NCBI RefSeq assembly: GCF_014839805.1
Contig: NC_051130.1
Span: 434,001-498,000 of the forward strand
Reading direction: 5' to 3'
From: Manduca sexta
Lineage: Eukaryota; Arthropoda; Insecta; Lepidoptera; Sphingidae
Length of the DNA: 64,000 nt
The translations under genes and the position numbers were made by a program. Of this stretch, positions 48,501-57,500 are shown one piece after another (position 1 is the first letter of the stretch; each line of letters opens with the position of its first letter). A model generated the notes under the pieces. The model had not been told where the DNA came from. It did not search any database and saw nothing but the letters and a program-made list of their open reading frames with translations.

Positions 48501-51500
48501 CTATCCATTTGTCTGAGTTAGTACTTTGTAGAGCTTCAGAGAGGCTTTGTGGGTCATTATCCAAAATACTCATTGTAGCTTCTGCATTACAAACAAAACT
48601 TGCAGGATAATTTTCATCACAGACATTGTCCTCCTCATATGTTTCTTTCCTACAAGCTGACCGCAGAACCATGTTATGAGCTTCAGCATCAACAAATCTA
48701 CCCGGTGAATATGTTGAATCATCGGAGTCTGTGTTGTCTTGAGATAACAAACTTAAATCTCCTTGTGATTCTTCAACATTCACAACTTTAATTGATTTAT
48801 CATTTTGATTTGAGGTATTACCACAATCTTCAGTATCTGTCTCAGACATTGGCAAACTCACTGTTTTCGATAATGGTAAATGTTTTTTCTTTATATTATG
48901 TTTATTATAATTGCTTTCATCATCTATTTCATTATCAATTTTATTTCTTTTTATGGTTTCTTCCAAAAATACCGCTTCTCTACTTGTGATGACCTTCTTG
49001 GTTTTTGGATCCATAAAACGGTAGCCCTTTATGCCATCACAGTATCCAACAAATATCAACTCACGTGATTTGGCATCAAGTTTACGCTGACACTCTTTGG
49101 GTATTAATACCATAGCCTTGCATCCAAAAATCTTCATGTGACTTAAATCTGGTTTTCCTTTTGACCAAAGTTCTTCAGGAGTGATATCAGAAAGAACTCT
49201 TGTTGGTGAACGGTTGATTATATACGCCGCTGTGACGACAGCTTCACCCCAGTACTCTTTCTGTAATTGAGCATTTATTAACATACATTTAGTCCGCTCT
49301 ATTAGTGTTCTATTCATTCTTTCGCTCAGTCCGTTTTGTTCTGGACTATATGGATTACTAGATTGATGTATTATTCCAAATCGTTTTAAGTATTTATCAA
49401 AGTTATTATTTTTATATTCTTTGCCATTATCGCTTCTAAGCTTTTTAATTTTTTCTATCCAATTCATTTTCTACCCTGTTTTTAAACTCAATGAATTTTG
49501 AAATCACCTCATCTTTACCTTTTATGGGATATACAAATACCTTTCGTGAGAAATCGTCAATGAAAGTGACGAAGTATCTGGCACCTCCGAATGTTGTTGT
49601 TTCCATCGGTCCACATACATCGGAGTGGATGACTTCTAGCAACTCAGTTGCCCGGGAGCCTTCAACTGGAAAAGGCCGTCTTGTCTGCTTTCCTTCTATA
49701 CAACTTATACAAGTTATATCTTTATTTGACGGTGACAATTTCACACCAGTTGCACAACATGGAATTTTATTCACATCGGTAAAGTTCAAATGGCCCATGC
49801 GCTGGTGCCATAAATATGTGTCGGTTTCAATCACTGCTGGCATTGCATGGCCCTCATTAACAATCAGCCTATACATATCATTTATTAAATGACCATCAGC
49901 TAAATGCTTTCCATTTTCATTCAATATTTTGCAACCACTTTTAGTGAATTCAACTTTACATCCACCTTTTATAATTTTGCTTACTGATAGCAGGTTAGTT
50001 GATAAATCAGGTACGTATAAAACATTCCTCACCTGTATTTTATCGCTGTGTCCTTGAGCACCCGGCACTGTGATGGTAACATTACCGCAACTTTCAACTC
50101 TGAGGACTTTATTGTTAGCGATCCTGATGTGTGAGACAGGTGGTTCAGTTTCTTTATCCAGCCAATTCCTATGCATCGTCATGTGCATAGATGCGCCGGA
50201 ATCTATGTACCAGTTCAGTGGCCTGTTAACCATGCTTGCAGAGAAAGCTGCAACGAAACCATTACTTTTATCAGTTGACTTATTGTTTTATACCAACAGT
50301 TCTTACTCAGATGTCCAAACTTGTTACAATTAAAACATCTAGGCCCCTTTGGTTTAGATGATTGCTCTTGATTATCCCTCTTATCTACCCTTTTCGACCA
50401 TTTTTTCTTTGAGTTTGAATAAAATGTGCTAATTTCCGTTGCCTTAACTTCTTGCAACAACTTTGTTTTAATTGAATCTGCACAAATCTTTATTCCGGAA
50501 CTCTCCATTGCCATAATCATGGGTTTGTAATTATCCGGCAAACCCGCGAGCATGAGGGTAACTAGCCACTCGTCATCTACTTTGAAATTAATATTTCTTA
50601 GACATTATTTTATTTACATAGTCCTCTATACTTGAACTTGTCTCTAATGTTGTATTTATCAAGTCTTTCAATAAGCCTACTTTACGAGTTAGACCGGAGT
50701 CTTTAAACGCTCGAGATAAATTACCCCATATTTCCTTTGCAGTTTTTGCTTCTTGTATATGAACATAAAGCATAGGATCAATTAATAAAATTAATTTGGA
50801 CTTAGCTTTGATGTTTTTCTTCGCGTCAGTACATTCTCCAACGACGCATTCCCACATATCTTCAAGTTGCAAAAATGCTTTTGTCGCAAAACTCCACGTA
50901 GTGTAGTTATCTCTTCCAGTTAGCTTTTCAATATTCATAATTCCATTATAATTATGGTTATCCGACGTCATTTTGCTAAAATGTTGAAAAAACAAAAGCT
51001 ATCTGGCATAAAGAAAATTTTCCGGCACGCGGCGACTTTTAAGGTTTATCTCTTTTTAGTATTAATTATTAATTACGAGCGCTTCTGGGCCCATAACCTG
51101 ATGAAAATAAGGCTCCAATATAATAGACTAACCCCCTTATTCATAAACGTTTTTTATCTAAGGACGGAGTAAAGCTGTGATAACAAGCCTGTTTCTCAGT
51201 GCCCAACGGCACTGAGAAATAGACATAGGGCCGTTGTGATTGGTTATTATTGTTGTATTTCAATATTAGCCAATCACAACGGCCCTACGTCTACGCACTG
51301 CGAAGACTGCTATGCCGTCAGCACTGAGAAACAGACTTGTTATCACAGCCTTACTCGGTCGTTCGATAAAAAACGTCTATGAATAAGGGGGTATAAATAC
51401 AATTTATTGTAAATAAAATAATACATTTGGTGACGAGGGCTAGCAAGACAATGGTACGATTTAAAAGTGAAGCGAGCCATGTGACAGAACATAAAAAATA

Positions 51501-54500
51501 AATGTAAAAATGCCAGTTCGCTCTTCCAAGAAGGCGCTTAATCATTTGCGTCCTTATTTCCAACACATACACATCATGAATACCGCGTCTCGCTGGATGA
51601 GGAGAGCGGAGGACCGAGCAACGTGGCGCGTTCTAGGTAAGGTCTATATTCAACAGTCGACAGTTGTAGGCAGATGAGGATGAGGACATACATCATGACC
51701 TCTTTATGTACAATAGGATATTCTGACGGGAGCAGCCCAAATCTCCGTGGCTGGTGGAGTAGAGAACATGTCCCAAGCACCCTTCGCGGTGCGCAACGTC
51801 CGCTTCGGCACCGCGTTGGGCAGCAGCTACGTCTTCGAGGATACATTATGGGCTGGTCTTTCCGATTCGTACTGTGGTCTTCCCATGGGCATGACTGCTG
51901 AGAAGCTGGGAGGACAGTTCGGCATCACCAGGGATGAGGTGGATAACTTCGCGCTCAGGTCACAGCAGAGGTGGAAGGCCGGTAAGTTATACTCTTTGGT
52001 ACTGGTCTTCTTGCACATTTACGAAAATCAATAAATAATTTCAACCTTACGGTCACTCCAGGCAATAGACAAATCAAAGCAAGGCATCTTTTAGAATTTT
52101 AAACTTTATTCTTGTCTACACAGCGAGTGTTTTATCCATGACCTGTCATTATCCAGCCCCCCTGATAACAAATTGAGTCTATAATTGGATGGGACATATC
52201 AGGATATACCACATATATCTTAAAATAGGATCAAAATATCTTCATATCGGTAATCCTGTTCAGATATTTAAACACGGAAGATATACTTATATTTGGTTTG
52301 TCTTATTTTCTCTTCTTCCTAAAAAGGCAATGACGCAGGAGTGTTCAAAGCGGAGATTGAACCTGTGACCCTCACGATCAAGAGGAAAGAGGTCAAGGTG
52401 GAAGTTGACGAGCACCCTCGCCCGCAGACCACCCTCGAGACCCTCAAGAAGCTGCCGCCCGTGTTCAAGAAGGAAGGTCTCGTCACTGCTGGCAGCGCTT
52501 CCGTAAGTGTTTTACACCTGAAGATTTATAGTCTTCTACTAAAGGAAAGAAATTCTCTGAAATAATCGATTGGGATGATATTTGCCACCTAGATAGGATT
52601 TAGGCAGAGGCACCACCCGGAACTTTGCGCAGTGACTTGCTGTCATTTTTACATCATCAGCTTGTTAGCATACTTTAGAAATTGTTCAAAGCGTGAAGCT
52701 TCTTTCCTCCCCCACCTGGAGAGTCGTGACGTGTAACGTCGGTAATGGATTAGCGTATAAATTACATTCATTTGTCGTAAATAATGAGGCTTATACCAAA
52801 CACAATACTCTTCCCTCCAGGGTATCAGCGACGGAGCCGGTGCGATAGTCCTGGCCAGCGAGGAAGCCGCTAAGAACCTAAAGCCACTTGCCAGGCTGGT
52901 GGGCTGGTCGTACGTGGGCGTCGACCCCAGCATCATGGGCATTGGTCCAGTGCCTGCCATCGAGAACCTGTTGAAAGTTACCAAGATGAGCCTTAATGAC
53001 ATTGATCTTATTGAGGTAGGTACCTTCATCATTTTTATAGCATACAGATGAGTTTGAGTGAATCTTATGTCAAATGATCTTCACTCCTGATGATTGTGAT
53101 CTGATGATACCCAGTACCCACAAAAGCAACATAAAGTAAACTGAAAGAGAAAGTAACAAAAGAGTAGACTAGGTTATCGCAAATTGCACACACTGAAAGA
53201 ATACAAAGGCTATGAGACATAAAGATTAAATTAGTCTTCAAATATTGCCGGCGTGATGACAGGGACGGGTGACGAGTGGCTGCGGACTGCAGCAGTGACT
53301 GTACCGTTCGATGTTGTTGCAGATCAACGAGGCGTTCGTGGCGCAGACGCTGTCGTGCGTCAAGGCGCTGAAGCTGGACGTGGACAAGCTCAACGTGAAC
53401 GGCGGCGCCACCGCGCTCGGACACCCGCTCGGCGCCTCCGGCTCGCGCATCACCGCGCACCTCGTGCACGAGCTGCGGTGAGCATGCGTAGGCGATAGCA
53501 GACACACTTCGTTACTCTTACTTCTTATCTTATACTCAACGTGAACGGCGGCGCCACCGCGCTCGGACACCCGCTCGGCGCTCTCCGGCTCGCGCATCAC
53601 CGCGCACCTCGTGCACGAGCTGCGGTGAGCATGCGTAGGCGATAGCAGACACACTTCGTTACTCTTACTTCTTATCTTATACTCAACGTGAACGGCGGCG
53701 CCACCGCGCTCGGACACCCGCTCGGCGCTCTCCGGCTCGCGCATCACCGCGCACCTCGTGCACGAGCTGCGGTGAGCATGCGTAGGCGATAGCAGACACA
53801 CTTCGTTACTCTTACTTCTTATCTTATACTCAACGTGAACGGCGGCGCCACCGCGCTCGGACACCCGCTCGGCGCCTCCGGCTCGCGCATCACCGCGCAC
53901 CTCGTGCACGAGCTGCGGTGAGCATGCGTAGGCGATAGCAGACACACTTCGTTACTCTTACTTCTTATCTTATACTCAACGTGAACGGCGGCGCCACCGC
54001 GCTCGGACACCCGCTCGGCGCCTCCGGCTCGCGCATCACCGCGCACCTCGTGCACGAGCTGCGGTGAGCATGCGTAGGCGATAGCAGACACACTTCGTTA
54101 CTCTTACTTCTTATCTTATACTCAACGTGAACGGCGGCGCCACCGCGCTCGGACACCCGCTCGGCGCCTCCGGCTCGCGCATCACCGCGCACCTCGTGCA
54201 CGAGCTGCGGTGAGCATGCGTAGGCGATAGCAGACACACTTCGTTACTCTTACTTCTTATCTTATACTCAACGTGAACGGCGGCGCCACCGCGCTCGGAC
54301 ACCCGCTCGGCGCCTCCGGCTCGCGCATCACCGCGCACCTCGTGCACGAGCTGCGGTGAGCATGCGTAGGCGATAGCAGACACACTTCGTTACTCTTACT
54401 TCTTATCTTATACTCAACGTGAACGGCGGCGCCACCGCGCTCGGACACCCGCTCGGCGCCTCCGGCTCGCGCATCACCGCGCACCTCGTGCACGAGCTGC

Positions 54501-57500
54501 GGTGAGCATGCGTAGGCGATAGCAGACACACTTCGTTACTCTTACTTCTTATCTTATACTCAACGTGAACGGCGGCGCCACCGCGCTCGGACACCCGCTC
54601 GGCGCCTCCGGCTCGCGCATCACCGCGCACCTCGTGCACGAGCTGCGGTGAGCATGCGTAGGCGATAGCAGACACACTTCGTTACTCTTACTTCTTATCT
54701 TATACTCAACGTGAACGGCGGCGCCACCGCGCTCGGACACCCGCTCGGCGCCTCCGGCTCGCGCATCACCGCGCACCTCGTGCACGAGCTGCGGTGAGCA
54801 TGCGTAGGCGATAGCAGACACACTTCGTTACTCTTACTTCTTATCTTATACTCAACGTGAACGGCGGCGCCACCGCGCTCGGACACCCGCTCGGCGCCTC
54901 CGGCTCGCGCATCACCGCGCACCTCGTGCACGAGCTGCGGTGAGCATGCGTAGGCGATAGCAGACACACTTCGTTACTCTTACTTCTTATCTTATACTCA
55001 ACGTGAACGGCGGCGCCACCGCGCTCGGACACCCGCTCGGCGCCTCCGGCTCGCGCATCACCGCGCACCTCGTGCACGAGCTGCGGTGAGCATGCGTAGG
55101 CGATAGCAGACACACTTCGTTACTCTTACTTCTTATCTTATACTCAACGTGAACGGCGGCGCCACCGCGCTCGGACACCCGCTCGGCGCCTCCGGCTCGC
55201 GCATCACCGCGCACCTCGTGCACGAGCTGCGGTGAGCATGCGTAGGCGATAGCAGACACACTTCGTTACTCTTACTTCTTATCTTATACTCAACGTGAAC
55301 GGCGGCGCCACCGCGCTCGGACACCCGCTCGGCGCCTCCGGCTCGCGCATCACCGCGCACCTCGTGCACGAGCTGCGGTGAGCATGCGTAGGCGATAGCA
55401 GACACACTTCGTTACTCTTACTTCTTATCTTATACTCAACGTGAACGGCGGCGCCACCGCGCTCGGACACCCGCTCGGCGCCTCCGGCTCGCGCATCACC
55501 GCGCACCTCGTGCACGAGCTGCGGTGAGCATGCGTAGGCGATAGCAGACACACTTCGTTACTCTTACTTCTTATCTTATACTCAACGTGAACGGCGGCGC
55601 CACCGCGCTCGGACACCCGCTCGGCGCCTCCGGCTCGCGCATCACCGCGCACCTCGTGCACGAGCTGCGGTGAGCATGCGTAGGCGATAGCAGACACACT
55701 TCGTTACTCTTACTTCTTATCTTATACTCAACGTGAACGGCGGCGCCACCGCGCTCGGACACCCGCTCGGCGCCTCCGGCTCGCGCATCACCGCGCACCT
55801 CGTGCACGAGCTGCGGTGAGCATGCGTAGGCGATAGCAGACACACTTCGTTACTCTTACTTCTTATCTTATACTCAACGTGAACGGCGGCGCCACCGCGC
55901 TCGGACACCCGCTCGGCGCCTCCGGCTCGCGCATCACCGCGCACCTCGTGCACGAGCTGCGGTGAGCATGCGTAGGCGATAGCAGACACACTTCGTTACT
56001 CTTACTTCTTATCTTATACTCAACGTGAACGGCGGCGCCACCGCGCTCGGACACCCGCTCGGCGCCTCCGGCTCGCGCATCACCGCGCACCTCGTGCACG
56101 AGCTGCGGTGAGCATGCGTAGGCGATAGCAGACACACTTCGTTACTCTTACTTCTTATCTTATACTCAACGTGAACGGCGGCGCCACCGCGCTCGGACAC
56201 CCGCTCGGCGCCTCCGGCTCGCGCATCACCGCGCACCTCGTGCACGAGCTGCGGTGAGCATGCGTAGGCGATAGCAGACACACTTCGTTACTCTTACTTC
56301 TTATCTTATACTCAACGTGAACGGCGGCGCCACCGCGCTCGGACACCCGCTCGGCGCCTCCGGCTCGCGCATCACCGCGCACCTCGTGCACGAGCTGCGG
56401 TGAGCATGCGTAGGCGATAGCAGACACACTTCGTTACTCTTACTTCTTATCTTATACTCAACGTGAACGGCGGCGCCACCGCGCTCGGACACCCGCTCGG
56501 CGCCTCCGGCTCGCGCATCACCGCGCACCTCGTGCACGAGCTGCGGTGAGCATGCGTAGGCGATAGCAGACACACTTCGTTACTCTTACTTCTTATCTTA
56601 TACTCAACGTGAACGGCGGCGCCACCGCGCTCGGACACCCGCTCGGCGCCTCCGGCTCGCGCATCACCGCGCACCTCGTGCACGAGCTGCGGTGAGCATG
56701 CGTAGGCGATAGCAGACACACTTCGTTACTCTTACTTCTTATCTTATACTCAACGTGAACGGCGGCGCCACCGCGCTCGGACACCCGCTCGGCGCCTCCG
56801 GCTCGCGCATCACCGCGCACCTCGTGCACGAGCTGCGGTGAGCATGCGTAGGCGATAGCAGACACACTTCGTTACTCTTACTTCTTATCTTATACTCAAC
56901 GTGAACGGCGGCGCCACCGCGCTCGGACACCCGCTCGGCGCCTCCGGCTCGCGCATCACCGCGCACCTCGTGCACGAGCTGCGGTGAGCATGCGTAGGCG
57001 ATAGCAGACACACTTCGTTACTCTTACTTCTTATCTTATACTCAACGTGAACGGCGGCGCCACCGCGCTCGGACACCCGCTCGGCGCCTCCGGCTCGCGC
57101 ATCACCGCGCACCTCGTGCACGAGCTGCGGTGAGCATGCGTAGGCGATAGCAGACACACTTCGTTACTCTTACTTCTTATCTTATACTCAACGTGAACGG
57201 CGGCGCCACCGCGCTCGGACACCCGCTCGGCGCCTCCGGCTCGCGCATCACCGCGCACCTCGTGCACGAGCTGCGGTGAGCATGCGTAGGCGATAGCAGA
57301 CACACTTCGTTACTCTTACTTCTTATCTTATACTCAACGTGAACGGCGGCGCCACCGCGCTCGGACACCCGCTCGGCGCCTCCGGCTCGCGCATCACCGC
57401 GCACCTCGTGCACGAGCTGCGGTGAGCATGCGTAGGCGATAGCAGACACACTTCGTTACTCTTACTTCTTATCTTATACTCAACGTGAACGGCGGCGCCA

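Larger units (their letters stand above)
46815..51565 (-). mobile_element. Ty1/copia LTR retrotransposon in ACAA2 intron 3
   Basis: 204-bp LTRs (46815-47018 and 51099-51565 less a 263-bp MITE insertion) begin TG and end CA. A perfect 5-bp target duplication, CATAC, flanks the element (46810-46814 and 51566-51570). Minus-strand order is gag, protease, integrase, reverse transcriptase, RNase H, the copia order. A primer site complementary to the initiator-tRNA-Met anticodon arm adjoins the 5' LTR and a purine tract adjoins the 3' LTR. The reading frames are broken in several places, so this copy is dead. It lies antisense to the host gene. Confidence 0.95.
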
